The notes beneath the pieces are model-generated. The model worked only from the letters and a program-made list of their open reading frames with translations, did not search any database and had not been told where the DNA came from. A program made the translations under genes and the position numbers. From positions 79,227 to 143,226 of the forward strand of contig NZ_MCGG01000025.1 of the NCBI RefSeq assembly GCF_001746755.1: 64,000 nucleotides of DNA, in the 5' to 3' direction. Positions 9,416 to 17,684 of the stretch are shown one piece after another; within the stretch, counting starts at the first letter, position 1, and each line of letters opens with the position of its first letter. This DNA is from Magnetovibrio blakemorei (GTDB lineage: Bacteria; Pseudomonadota; Alphaproteobacteria; Rhodospirillales; Magnetovibrionaceae).

Positions 9416-9883
9416 TCATCGACCAGGAAGGCTCAATCCCGATGCCAAACATGGCCCGGTGCAGGGCCACACATGGACCGCCATGGTGTAAACCAGAACC
9501 CCCGACACGGCGACAAAAAACCAGATCGGCCACGCCCATTTGACAATGCGTTTGTGGGTGGCGCGGTTGTTTTTGACCGCGTGATATACGGCCCAGGGCA
9601 CCAGCGGAACGATTGCCACGGCGCCGATGACATGAACGATCAAAATTGTAAAGTAGACCGGACGAATGAAGCCTTCGCCACCAAATCGCGCGAGACCGGA
9701 ATTGAAGTGATAAACCAGATAAAAGCCCATGAACACCATCGAGACGCTCAGCGCCGCAATCATGGTTTTCTTGTGTGCAGTGATGTTGCCCGCCTTAACA
9801 TGACGGCGCGCAATCCACAGCAAAACAACGGTCGCGGCGTTTAAGACGGCGTTGATGTGTGGGATGGAGGAGATATCAAGCAT
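9416..9883 (-). CDS. DUF420 family membrane protein
   Basis: 155 residues with four predicted membrane helices. It carries the DUF420 pattern of a His in the first helix (PHINAVLNA), the cytoplasmic-loop RRHVKAG segment, an AHKKTM segment, and later THKRIVKWAWPIW. DUF420 proteins are found in oxidase loci, and the Gram-positive relative CtaM is required for oxidase function. It is the middle member of the set small protein / DUF420 / oxidase-like protein downstream of ctaD. Confidence 0.85.
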   Translation of the reverse strand: MLDISSIPHINAVLNAATVVLLWIARRHVKAGNITAHKKTMIAALSVSMVFMGFYLVYHFNSGLARFGGEGFIRPVYFTILIVHVIGAVAIVPLVPWAVYHAVKNNRATHKRIVKWAWPIWFFVAVSGVLVYTMAVHVWPCTGPCLASGLSLPGR

Positions 9884-9898
9884 AAGGGATGGTCCGCA

Positions 9899-10102
9899 TC
9901 AGTTGGTCAATTTTGCGTCTGGCGTGATGGGCTGGTCTGCCCCCACACCAACATAACCGTAGTGCTTAATTCGGTACATGGTCCCGGCATACATGGAAAT
10001 GGCAACGAAAAAGAATAAAGCCCCGAACAGCCAGATCTTTGCGCGTGGAATTTGGGGCCGGATGGGCACCTGCGGTGGCGTGGCTTTCGTGGCGTCGTGC
10101 AT
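9899..10102 (-). CDS. small single-pass membrane protein in oxidase locus
   Basis: A 67-residue protein with a proline-rich cytoplasmic start, one hydrophobic helix (about residues 27-43, IWLFGALFFFVAISMYAG) and a short polar tail. It lies 15 bases upstream of the DUF420 gene on the same strand and about 160 bases downstream of ctaD, beyond a terminator. Position and size suggest an accessory oxidase subunit or assembly factor, but no family is recognised. Confidence 0.65.
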   Translation of the reverse strand: MHDATKATPPQVPIRPQIPRAKIWLFGALFFFVAISMYAGTMYRIKHYGYVGVGADQPITPDAKLTN

Positions 10103-10210
10103 GCGTTAGGGCTCCCGGTTTGAATGGTCGTGTTGGTATAGCGCTCTGGGGTGTTTTTCGCAAGGAGAGAGCGCATTTATCCTCACAATGCAAAGGGCTA
10201 TAGGGTGCAA

Positions 10211-10241
10211 AAACAAAGCGGGGACCCAAAGGCCCCCGCTT
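10211..10241 (-). terminator. rho-independent terminator after ctaD
   Basis: Arms AAGCGGGG (10216-10223) and CCCCGCTT (10234-10241) form a GC-rich hairpin. Read on the minus strand it is followed by a T-rich stretch (TTTGTTTTT), about 25 bases past the ctaD stop. It should end the ctaE-sco-ctaC-ctaD transcript, with partial read-through possible to the downstream genes. Confidence 0.8.
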
Positions 10242-10264
10242 CATTTTGATCAGATCGTGAGATC

Positions 10265-11899
10265 TTATTTGTTGTACTCGTATGGCGTCCAGTTTTCGTC
10301 GACCACCACATCGGTGTCGCCGAAGTTGCCGGGTCCCGGAGGGCTCACGGTGTGGGTCCATTCCAAGGATCTGGAGTTCCAGGGATTGGTCGGTGCCGGT
10401 TTGCCTTTAAAGGCCGAGTGGATGAAGTTGTAGGTCTGCATAATCATGCCAATGGCAATGATACCAGCGCCCACCGTTGCGACTTTGTGGAAATCTTCAA
10501 AGGGGTGGCCCATGACGAGCACGTCCTTGAACATTTCGTAATCCCAATAGCGCCGCGGCATGCCTTCTTTACCGATGATGAACAGCGGCCAGAAGGTCAC
10601 GTTCACGCCGATAAAGTTCATCCAGAAGCTGAACGTCGCCAAGGCACCGTCGGCATAGCGGCCGGTCATTTTGGGGAACCAGTAATAAATGCCACCAAAC
10701 AGCGCAAAGGCAGAGAACAAAGCCATAATGAAGTGGAAGTGCGCGTGCACATAGGACGTTTCCGACAGGTGCAGCGTCATCGACGGCAGCGCCAGCGGAA
10801 TACCCGTCAAACCACCGATCAACAGAAGATACAAGCACGAAGCCGCATACATCATGGCGGTGTTATAGGTGATTGCGCCTTTGTACAACGTGCCCCACAG
10901 CGACAGCACCAAGATGCCGACCGGAACCGAGATCAGAAGCGTCGTCACCATGTGGCCAAGACGAATCCAGTCGGGCATGCCGGAGATATACAAGTGGTGA
11001 ATCCACACGATACCGGAAATGGCAACGATGCCCCAGATGCCTGGATAGACGGCGGCCTTGTAGTTGAACACGCGGTTTTTAGACATGGTCGCGATGATTT
11101 CAAACAAGATGCCGACGGCCGGCAGGAAGATCACATACACGGCGGGGTGTGAGTAGAACCAAAACAGGTTTTGGTACAACAGCACGTCGCCACCCGCAGA
11201 CGGGTCGTAGAAGTGCGTGCCCAGATACTTGTCAAACAGCAACAGCGTTACCGCGGCGGCCAGCACCGGAATGAAGACCAACTGCAAGACAAATGCGGCA
11301 ACGGTGGTCCAGACGAAAATATTCAACTGGTTCCAACCCATGCCCGGTGCGCGCAAATAGATCACTGTGACCAAGAAGTTCACCGCACCCAAGATTGACG
11401 AAAAGCCCAACAAGTGAACGGTGAACACGTAAAATGCGGTGTTGCCGGACGTGTTGACGGAATACGGCGGATAGCCGGTCCACATGATGTCGGGCGCGTC
11501 CGGAATGACAAAGCTCAACAACGCCAAGATGATGGCGAAGAAGAACAGCCATACGCTAAACGCATTGATGCGTGGGAACGCGACGTCTCGCGCGCCGATC
11601 ATCAGCGGCAGAAAGTAGTTGGCCGCAAAACCAGTCAAACCGGGGATCAAAAAGGCCAGGATCATGGCTGCGCCGTGGAAGTACAAAAAACTGTTGTACT
11701 GGGTGCCGGACGTCACGATCTGCATGCCCAATTCCATCTGCTCTGCGCGGATGATCAGGGCCATCAGGCCAGCGACGCCGAACGCGGCCATGGAACCGAC
11801 CAGATACATGATGCCGATACGTTTGTGATCGGTGGTCAGTAGCCACTCTTTCCAGGCTGGGACAGCAGCGTGTCCGGCCGTGGTTGTGTGTGTATTCAT
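10265..11899 (-). CDS. ctaD: cytochrome c oxidase subunit I, A2-type
   Basis: The 544-residue catalytic subunit of an aa3-type oxidase. It shows the copper B and heme ligand motifs HPAVY, WIHHLY and HAHFHF in order, and the twelve-helix core. In helix VI the motif reads FWFYSHPAVY rather than the usual GHPEVY: the proton-channel glutamate is replaced and a Tyr-Ser pair precedes HP, which is the hallmark of A2-type heme-copper oxidases. It lies 27 bases downstream of ctaC in the operon ctaE-sco-ctaC-ctaD. Confidence 0.96.
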   Translation of the reverse strand: MNTHTTTAGHAAVPAWKEWLLTTDHKRIGIMYLVGSMAAFGVAGLMALIIRAEQMELGMQIVTSGTQYNSFLYFHGAAMILAFLIPGLTGFAANYFLPLMIGARDVAFPRINAFSVWLFFFAIILALLSFVIPDAPDIMWTGYPPYSVNTSGNTAFYVFTVHLLGFSSILGAVNFLVTVIYLRAPGMGWNQLNIFVWTTVAAFVLQLVFIPVLAAAVTLLLFDKYLGTHFYDPSAGGDVLLYQNLFWFYSHPAVYVIFLPAVGILFEIIATMSKNRVFNYKAAVYPGIWGIVAISGIVWIHHLYISGMPDWIRLGHMVTTLLISVPVGILVLSLWGTLYKGAITYNTAMMYAASCLYLLLIGGLTGIPLALPSMTLHLSETSYVHAHFHFIMALFSAFALFGGIYYWFPKMTGRYADGALATFSFWMNFIGVNVTFWPLFIIGKEGMPRRYWDYEMFKDVLVMGHPFEDFHKVATVGAGIIAIGMIMQTYNFIHSAFKGKPAPTNPWNSRSLEWTHTVSPPGPGNFGDTDVVVDENWTPYEYNK

Positions 11900-11926
11900 A
11901 GGTAAATTCTCCCTCTCGGCTACGCC

Positions 11927-12652
11927 TTAGCCTTCAGCCGCGGTTTTCGCGAGCCAAGCCTCAAACTCATCTTGCGGCACGACATGGATCGGATTGGACA
12001 TTTTCGAGTGGTTTTCACCACAAAATTCAGCGCATTGCAAAACGGCATCGGTCTGAGCTTCTTCCGTGTTGATCCACACGTAGGTAATACGTCCCGGCAT
12101 GATGTCTTCCTTGACGCGGTAGTAAGGCAAGCCGAACGAGTGCAGCACGTCTTCCGAGTACATCCGAAACACAACGGGTTGACCCTGGGGGACCAAAATT
12201 GGTTTGGGCAGGTCATCGTCACCCAAAAGGCCATCGGCCACAGTGCCATCGGGGTATTCAAATTCGAAGTACCATTGATAGGCTGTGACTTTGACTTCCA
12301 TGGCATTTTCAGGAACGCGGCGATACGCATTCCAAACGGTCCAGCCGTTTGCGGCCAGATAGAAGTCATCAGCCATGAACACAGCAGCCGGGATCAGGGC
12401 AAAGGAAATCGACTGAACAGTGGTCAACTTTTTTGCTGTGCCGACTTGGTCTGGGCTGGTTGCACGGTATTTGATCAACATCACAATGGCTGCGATCGTC
12501 ATAATCACGCCGATGATGGTGATGTCCATCATCACCTCATCCCACAAGTGTTCCCACTCTTCGGCCGGATTGCGGATTTCCTGAGCAAGAGCTTGACCCG
12601 ATGCCAACGCCGCACCCGCCAATCCCGTCATTGCTGACAGAAGTTTCCTCAT
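11927..12652 (-). CDS. ctaC: cytochrome c oxidase subunit II
   Basis: 241 residues: a signal sequence ending near GQALAQ, two membrane helices (about residues 40-60 and 78-98) and a periplasmic cupredoxin domain. The CuA site is complete: VLHSFGLP for the first His and CAEFCGENHSKM for the two cysteines, second His and Met. There is no C-terminal cytochrome c domain, so this is not a caa3 enzyme even though subunit I is A2-type. Its start overlaps the sco stop by four bases (ATGA). Confidence 0.96.
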   Translation of the reverse strand: MRKLLSAMTGLAGAALASGQALAQEIRNPAEEWEHLWDEVMMDITIIGVIMTIAAIVMLIKYRATSPDQVGTAKKLTTVQSISFALIPAAVFMADDFYLAANGWTVWNAYRRVPENAMEVKVTAYQWYFEFEYPDGTVADGLLGDDDLPKPILVPQGQPVVFRMYSEDVLHSFGLPYYRVKEDIMPGRITYVWINTEEAQTDAVLQCAEFCGENHSKMSNPIHVVPQDEFEAWLAKTAAEG

Positions 12653-13482
12653 TTACTTAATCTCCCTCTCCTCCGCCTGCGAAAAAACAGGACGGAAACT
12701 GCAAAGGACGTGACGCCTAAGGACAAGGCGCCCGTACCAACAAACAACGGAATGCTGACCGTGTATTTTCCTTCAGCATAGTTGTAACTGTAACAAAGGC
12801 TCACGGCGAAATCGATGATCTCACCCGGCTTGAACTCACCGGCCTTCGCATCAAAAACGGCAAGTTTGATGTCTTGGGGCGAGGAATTGAGTGCATACAA
12901 CACCCGCGCCATACGCCCTTCAGGCGTCAAGAACATAAAGGCACCCGGATGGAAAAAGGTGCGATCTTGGGGCGACCAAAAATATGTAAAGCCGATTGAA
13001 TCGGCGAACGACTTGATCTGGTCTGTGTTTTTGAACGTCGCAAACGTCCACGATCCGTTCATGCTTTCGGTCATTTTCAAATGTTGTTTGAATACGCCCA
13101 AGCTGTCGAGGCCATCGTGTTCGTCAAATGAAATGGTCAACACGTTGAAATCTTCACCCGGGGTGAGACCTTGCAAGTCGGCCAACTGGGCGTTGAGATC
13201 TTGATTGATGATGGAACAGCTGCCATCACATGTGTAATAGGACAAAACCAATATGAGCGGCTTGCCAAGTTTATCGGCCAGTTTGAATTCCTGACCCATG
13301 GCGTCGATCAGCTGAACATCACCGTTCACCTTCGTGCCGAGAAACTTTTTTTCGTCGATTTGGAAAATGGATGGGTCGATGTCCGACACGGGTACAGCTC
13401 CGCCGTACTGTGCTTTGGCTGGAAATGCAGCCAAAGCACAGCTGAGCAGAGCTGCTGAAATGAGAGTCCGTGTCCAAAACAT
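12649..13482 (-). CDS. SCO1/SenC family copper chaperone
   Basis: 277 residues with a signal peptide ending around PAKAQ, a thioredoxin-like domain carrying the copper-binding CxxxC motif in YTCDGSCSI and the distal His in TFFHPGAFMFLT, and a C-terminal membrane helix (about 245-267) ending in an Arg-rich tail. SCO proteins deliver copper to or reduce the CuA site of subunit II. It is encoded between ctaE and ctaC and overlaps ctaC. The C-terminal membrane anchor differs from the N-terminal anchor of many SCO proteins. The 5' coding region contains a 14-bp perfect inverted repeat (13408-13441). Confidence 0.93.
   Translation of the reverse strand: MFWTRTLISAALLSCALAAFPAKAQYGGAVPVSDIDPSIFQIDEKKFLGTKVNGDVQLIDAMGQEFKLADKLGKPLILVLSYYTCDGSCSIINQDLNAQLADLQGLTPGEDFNVLTISFDEHDGLDSLGVFKQHLKMTESMNGSWTFATFKNTDQIKSFADSIGFTYFWSPQDRTFFHPGAFMFLTPEGRMARVLYALNSSPQDIKLAVFDAKAGEFKPGEIIDFAVSLCYSYNYAEGKYTVSIPLFVGTGALSLGVTSFAVSVLFFRRRRRGRLSK
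13408..13441 (-). other. perfect 14-bp inverted repeat inside sco coding start
   Basis: Arms CTGTGCTTTGGCTG (13408-13421) and CAGCCAAAGCACAG (13428-13441) are exact complements around a six-base loop. They lie about 40-75 bases into the sco coding sequence, at the end of the signal-peptide region. In mRNA this would form a very stable hairpin. Confidence 0.85.
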
Positions 13483-13506
13483 CGACCGATATCCGTCCGT
13501 TTTGGC

Positions 13507-14280
13507 TTACCAGAAGTAAATCTGAGAAGCGACAAAGAACCAAACCACGTCAACGAAGTGCCAGTACACGGACACACAATTGACGAACGTTTTGTTCGTA
13601 CGGCCACCCAACGCCGGGATCAAAACCGCGATGAAAGCGCCAAGACCGAGCAGCACGTGTGAAGCGTGGAAACCGGTGATGGTGTAAAACGCGGTGGAAT
13701 AGGCGTTGGTGGAGGGGATGAAGTCCAGATGGATCAGGTGTTGCCACTCATATACCGTGAAACCCAAGAAGATCGCGCCTAAAATAATGGTGTAAATCCA
13801 CCACTTATTGAAACCGGACAGATCTCCATGATCGAGTTTTTCCTCGGCAATGTGGCAGGTCACGGAAGATGACACCAAGATGACGGTCATGATCAACGGG
13901 ATGCCCTTTTCCAAACCGCCATCGGGCGTGCCTTCGGGGGGCCAAGACTGACCCCCCAAACGCAGCATCCAATAGCTGGAAAACAGCGACAGGAAGATGA
14001 AGATTTCAGACAGGATGAAAATCGGCAGACCGATGTTCGCAACGCCCGCCAGCAGCGGCGTTTGTGTCAGACCTTCGTTCACCCAAATGGACACACCAGC
14101 CAGGAGCAGAACGGTCCCCAAACCAGCGAAAATCGCCGTATACATCAAACTGTCATAAGCAAAGTAAAAACCAAACGAGATCGGCAGAAGGAAAAACGTA
14201 CCGGCTACCACAAAAAGCGGTGCCCAGCTCCATTCCCAATGGTGCTCATGCACATGGGCTGTTTCAGCATCAGAAGTCAT
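13507..14280 (-). CDS. ctaE: cytochrome c oxidase subunit III
   Basis: 257 residues with seven predicted membrane helices. It shows subunit III landmarks: a His-rich cytoplasmic start, SEIFIFLSLFSSYWMLR in the glutamate-bearing helix, and GFHASHVLLGLGAF late. It is the first gene of the oxidase operon, 24 bases ahead of sco. Placing ctaE first and having no ctaG/Cox11 gene in the locus differs from the common ctaC-ctaD-ctaB-ctaG-ctaE order of alphaproteobacteria. Confidence 0.95.
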   Translation of the reverse strand: MTSDAETAHVHEHHWEWSWAPLFVVAGTFFLLPISFGFYFAYDSLMYTAIFAGLGTVLLLAGVSIWVNEGLTQTPLLAGVANIGLPIFILSEIFIFLSLFSSYWMLRLGGQSWPPEGTPDGGLEKGIPLIMTVILVSSSVTCHIAEEKLDHGDLSGFNKWWIYTIILGAIFLGFTVYEWQHLIHLDFIPSTNAYSTAFYTITGFHASHVLLGLGAFIAVLIPALGGRTNKTFVNCVSVYWHFVDVVWFFVASQIYFW

Positions 14281-14668
14281 AGTCTCTCCCCAATGTCGGA
14301 CGAAGTGTGTGTCATGTTGTTAACGATGTTTATTACACTAAATAAAGTGTAGTAATGACGATAAAATCTCACCCCCGGGGTGATTTTCGGGGGATTGTAC
14401 AGACTTCGTAGTATGTGAATTGACCAGTGTCAATTGATTGTCCTTTTGCAGTGCACAATGACCGCACTCAAAATAGGGGGACAATAGGGGGGGGATGGGT
14501 TGAGATTCTAGGAAAGCTGCGCCACATGTGCGTGCATATGGATGGGGTGGGCCTGTGGATCAAAAATAGAGTTTTTGGAATTTTTCTTAAAAAACCTGAA
14601 TTTTTAAAATAACGCATCACAGATGGAGGCGAGTCCCTTATAAAAGTGGTGGATAAGGAGGGGACGAG
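14281..14668. other. intergenic regulatory region between ctaE and the phosphatase gene
   Basis: This 388-base gap separates divergent genes and must contain promoters for both. It holds the FNR/FixK-type palindrome at 14418-14435, an imperfect repeat ATTACACT / AGTGTAGTAAT at 14332-14356, and two G-rich runs near 14475-14500. No open frame in it looks like a gene. Confidence 0.7.
14418..14435. promoter_or_regulatory. FNR/FixK-type binding site
   Basis: The sequence AATTGACCAGTGTCAATT is a perfect inverted repeat of AATTGAC around four bases. Its core TTGAC-N4-GTCAA fits the FNR/FixK consensus TTGAY-N4-RTCAA. It lies 138 bases before the ctaE start and 234 bases before the phosphatase gene start. 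Control of the oxidase operon by oxygen or redox state is the likely meaning. Confidence 0.7.
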
Positions 14669-16444
14669 GTGAACGAGCCGTTAGAACTTTTGGTCGAGAT
14701 TGGTCGGCACTTTGCCGCCACCTTAGACATTGAAGCCACCATGAGCCTGGCGTTGAAGCGCATTGCCCATTTGATGGCGGCCGAAGGTGGCGCTTTGTTT
14801 TTGTTGGAAGGCGATTTGGACGGCGGCCAACTGGTGTGTCGCGCCAGTCACGGCCCGGTCGATGTGCGCGGTTTGTCGATTCCCGCCGGTACCGGCATCG
14901 TGGGGCGATCAGTGGCCAACAATGCCCCGGAAATGGTTTGGGACGTGCAAAACGATCCTCATTTCAACAAAAGCCTCGATAAACAATTTGATTTTACCAC
15001 CCGCTCAATCTTGTGTGTGCCGTTGTCGGTCAAGGACGAGATCTTGGGCGCGCTGGAAATGGTCAACAAGTCCGGTGGCGATGCTCTGTTTACGCAGGAA
15101 GACCTAACGCTGCTTGAAGCCTTGGCGGGATCGGCGGCGTTGGCCATTTCCAACGCGCGCATGGCGGGTGAGCTGGCGGAAAAGGAAGTCATGCGTCGGG
15201 AACTGGCGCTGGCTGCGGAAATTCAGCGTGGCCTGTTGCCCGCACCCGCTGGGGAAGACTTTCCCGTTTGCGGCGTCAACCGCCCAGCCCGGGTGGTGTC
15301 GGGTGATTTTTTCGACTATTTCACGCTTTATGACGGCCGCATTGCCTTCACCTTGGCCGATGTGTCGGGCAAAGGCATGAATGCGGCGTTGTTGATGGCG
15401 AAAACCGCCAGTTTGTTTCGCTGCTTGGGCAAAGAGGATTTGCGTCCGGGGCGGTTGCTGCAGCGCATCAACGCCGAAGTGTGCGAAACGTCGCTCAGGG
15501 GCATGTTCGTGACCATGGTGGCGGGCATCTATGACCCGACCACCGGGCGCTTGGTGCTGGCCAATGCGGGGCACGAGCCGCCCTTGCTGCATTCCACCGA
15601 CGATCAGTTCCAAGCTTTGGAGGCCACAGCCCCCCCTGTGGGCATTCCTCCCGAACTCACGGGCGGTGGACCCGTGCCGGAAGAGGTGATTTATCTGGAG
15701 GGGGGCTCACTTTATATTTTCACCGACGGTGCGACGGAGGGGTACGTGGAACCCGGCGTCGAGTTGGGTGCGGATGGTTTTAAGGCGATGGTGCAGAGCG
15801 GGGTTGCGGCCGGTCAGTCCGCACAAACCCGCATCGATGCGATTGCCGATTGCCTGACCAAGGACGGCGTGGTGTTGCGCGATGATATAACGGTTTTGGT
15901 CATTGATGACGCCAAACCCTTGCAAGAGCGCTTGAAACGTGGCGACAATACGGCCCTGAAAGTCGTGAAGAGGGATCAAGCGATGGGGGAAAACGGCGAG
16001 GACAGTGTCTTTGAAGGCTCCTTGTGCGCTCTGACCGTTCCGGCGCGGGCGGAAAGCTTGAAACTGGTGCGTCGCGCGGTAAGCGAAACGTCAACGGCTT
16101 GCGGCTTTTCCCATGAACAATGTCAAGATTTGGTGTTGGCCGTGGACGAAGCCTGCCAAAATGTCGTGCGCCATGCCTATGGGGGCGGGGATCGGGGCGG
16201 TCAGGGCAATCAGAGCCAAGGCGATATTGCGGTTGATCTTCGCCGCGAAAAGGGGTCATTTGTGATATTAATTCGGGACTATGCACCCGCCGTAGACGTC
16301 AAAAAGATTAAACCGCGTGATTTGGATGACGTGCGCCCAGGGGGGCTTGGGGTTCATTTTATTCGCGAAGTCATGGATACGGTTGAACATTTGCCGCCTC
16401 CAGATGGACAGGGTAACTTGTTAAGATTAATCAAAGCCATCTAA
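14669..16444 (+). CDS. GAF-PP2C (RsbU/SpoIIE) phosphatase fused to HATPase domain
   Basis: 591 residues starting at a GTG with GGGGACGAGG just upstream. Domains in order: GAF (about 10-165), a PP2C/SpoIIE phosphatase (about 185-395, with GDFFDYF, LADVSGKGMNAALLMA and NAGHEPPLL), and a C-terminal HATPase of the RsbW/SpoIIAB type (about 450-585, N-box DEACQNVVRHAY, and GGLGVHFIREVMD). Phosphatase and anti-sigma-type kinase domains, normally opposing partners, are on one chain. The STAS protein encoded 20 bases downstream is the obvious substrate. The GAF domain should receive the signal; its ligand is unknown. Confidence 0.92.
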   Translation: MNEPLELLVEIGRHFAATLDIEATMSLALKRIAHLMAAEGGALFLLEGDLDGGQLVCRASHGPVDVRGLSIPAGTGIVGRSVANNAPEMVWDVQNDPHFNKSLDKQFDFTTRSILCVPLSVKDEILGALEMVNKSGGDALFTQEDLTLLEALAGSAALAISNARMAGELAEKEVMRRELALAAEIQRGLLPAPAGEDFPVCGVNRPARVVSGDFFDYFTLYDGRIAFTLADVSGKGMNAALLMAKTASLFRCLGKEDLRPGRLLQRINAEVCETSLRGMFVTMVAGIYDPTTGRLVLANAGHEPPLLHSTDDQFQALEATAPPVGIPPELTGGGPVPEEVIYLEGGSLYIFTDGATEGYVEPGVELGADGFKAMVQSGVAAGQSAQTRIDAIADCLTKDGVVLRDDITVLVIDDAKPLQERLKRGDNTALKVVKRDQAMGENGEDSVFEGSLCALTVPARAESLKLVRRAVSETSTACGFSHEQCQDLVLAVDEACQNVVRHAYGGGDRGGQGNQSQGDIAVDLRREKGSFVILIRDYAPAVDVKKIKPRDLDDVRPGGLGVHFIREVMDTVEHLPPPDGQGNLLRLIKAI

Positions 16445-16463
16445 GGCTTGGGGGAACAAAAAA

Positions 16464-16796
16464 ATGGAAATCAACATTTCTCAGCAGGGGGCACTACAAG
16501 TCGTTGCCATATCCGGTGAAGTGGATTTGAGCACTTCGCCAAAGGTGCGTGAAGCCTTGTTGAGCTGCATTAAGGGCGCTCACGGTGTTGTCGTTGATTT
16601 GTCGGCGGTGAGCTATATCGACAGTTCCGGCGTGGCGTCATTGGTCGAAGCCTTCCAAACCGCAAAAACCAAGGGCTTGGGTTTTGCTTTGGCTGAGGTG
16701 AGTGAAACGCCGATGCGGGTTCTCAAGCTGGCGCGCCTCGATCAGGTGTTTGTGATTTACCCCCGTGTCGACGAAGCCGTCGCGGCCATGGCGTAA
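16464..16796 (+). CDS. STAS domain protein (anti-sigma factor antagonist or MlaB-like)
   Basis: 110 residues forming one STAS domain with the phosphorylatable serine motif YIDSSGVASLVEA. It follows the phosphatase/kinase fusion by 20 bases and precedes mlaE by 60 bases. Two readings are possible: an anti-sigma factor antagonist switched by the upstream protein, or the MlaB-like subunit that binds MlaF in the lipid transporter. The intact DSSG site and the upstream enzyme favour reversible phosphorylation; both could be true. Confidence 0.88.
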   Translation: MEINISQQGALQVVAISGEVDLSTSPKVREALLSCIKGAHGVVVDLSAVSYIDSSGVASLVEAFQTAKTKGLGFALAEVSETPMRVLKLARLDQVFVIYPRVDEAVAAMA

Positions 16797-16856
16797 CACG
16801 CTGATGCGTTCGGGGATGCAATCAGATCGATTTTTCTGCTAGGAGCAAGGGACCGT

Positions 16857-17672
16857 ATGGCCGAGGGTTCAAACCAAAGCGTTGCCTATCGTTTTTTCGA
16901 TAAAATCGGACGTATGTCCACGTCCGCGCTCGAAGAAATGGGCCGTCATGGGGTGATGATCGCCGAAAGCCTGTATTGGCTTATCATCGGACCGCGCATG
17001 AACCAGCCGGTGCGCCTGGGCGCGGTGTTCAGCGAAATGATGGAAATCGGCGTGCGCGCCATCGGCATCATCGGCATTATGGCCGCAGCCATCGGCGCCA
17101 TGTTGGCCATTCAAGGCATCTACAGTTTGAAAATTTTTGGTGCCGAAGGTCACGTCGTGGTGGGCGTGGCGTTTTCCATGGTGCGCGAATTTGCCCCGTT
17201 GATTACGGGGATATTGGTTGCGGGCCGATCCGGTTCGGCGTTGTCGGCGCGGTTGGGGACAATGAAAATCAACCAAGAACTCGACGCCTTGGAAGTCATG
17301 GGCATCAACCCGGTGCGGTTTCTGGTGGTTCCGTCGCTGCTGGCGTCGTTGATCATGGTGCCGGTGTTGACGTTTATGTCGATGGTGTTGGGTTTGTATG
17401 CGGCGGCGTTGTATGTCAATGCCGCCTTGGGCATGTCGCTGGCGGCCTTTTTTGACCAAACCGTTGATGTTTTGTCGGTTGATGATCTCACCCATGGCCT
17501 TGGCAAGGCCGCGATCTTCGGCATTTTGATTGCGTTGATTGGCGTGCTCAACGGATTTTTGGTCAAGGGCGGGGCCGAAGGGGTTGGCAAAGCCACCACC
17601 CGCTCCGTGGTGCAATGCATTTCCGCCATCGTTGTGACGGACATGCTGTTCGCGCTTGTGGCAACGTTTTAG
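16857..17672 (+). CDS. mlaE: Mla lipid transport ABC permease
   Basis: 271 residues of the MlaE/YrbE permease family with five or six membrane helices and the signatures FAPLITGILVAGRSGSALSARLGTMKINQELDALEVMGINPVRFL, shown here only to point to the coupling region around residues 110-155. It is the inner membrane permease of a phospholipid transport system that maintains outer membrane asymmetry. AGGAGCAAGGGA lies upstream of the ATG. It leads the series mlaE-mlaF-mlaD-lipoprotein. Confidence 0.
   Translation: MAEGSNQSVAYRFFDKIGRMSTSALEEMGRHGVMIAESLYWLIIGPRMNQPVRLGAVFSEMMEIGVRAIGIIGIMAAAIGAMLAIQGIYSLKIFGAEGHVVVGVAFSMVREFAPLITGILVAGRSGSALSARLGTMKINQELDALEVMGINPVRFLVVPSLLASLIMVPVLTFMSMVLGLYAAALYVNAALGMSLAAFFDQTVDVLSVDDLTHGLGKAAIFGILIALIGVLNGFLVKGGAEGVGKATTRSVVQCISAIVVTDMLFALVATF
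16857..17672 (+). CDS. mlaE: Mla-type lipid transport ABC permease
   Basis: 271 residues of the MlaE/YrbE permease family with five or six membrane helices. Family signatures are seen around residues 110-155: FAPLITGILVAGRSGSA and MKINQELDALEVMGINP, the region that contacts the ATPase. It is the inner membrane permease of a phospholipid transport system that keeps outer membrane lipid asymmetry. AGGAGCAAGGGA lies just upstream of the ATG. It leads the series mlaE, mlaF, mlaD and lipoprotein, spaced closely enough for one operon. Confidence 0.96.
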   Translation: MAEGSNQSVAYRFFDKIGRMSTSALEEMGRHGVMIAESLYWLIIGPRMNQPVRLGAVFSEMMEIGVRAIGIIGIMAAAIGAMLAIQGIYSLKIFGAEGHVVVGVAFSMVREFAPLITGILVAGRSGSALSARLGTMKINQELDALEVMGINPVRFLVVPSLLASLIMVPVLTFMSMVLGLYAAALYVNAALGMSLAAFFDQTVDVLSVDDLTHGLGKAAIFGILIALIGVLNGFLVKGGAEGVGKATTRSVVQCISAIVVTDMLFALVATF

Positions 17673-17684
17673 GGGGAGGGGCGC

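Noticed and set aside
14475..14500. G-quadruplex regulatory element
   Set aside because: Two G-rich runs are present, but four well-spaced G tracts are not clear, and the position gives no further support.
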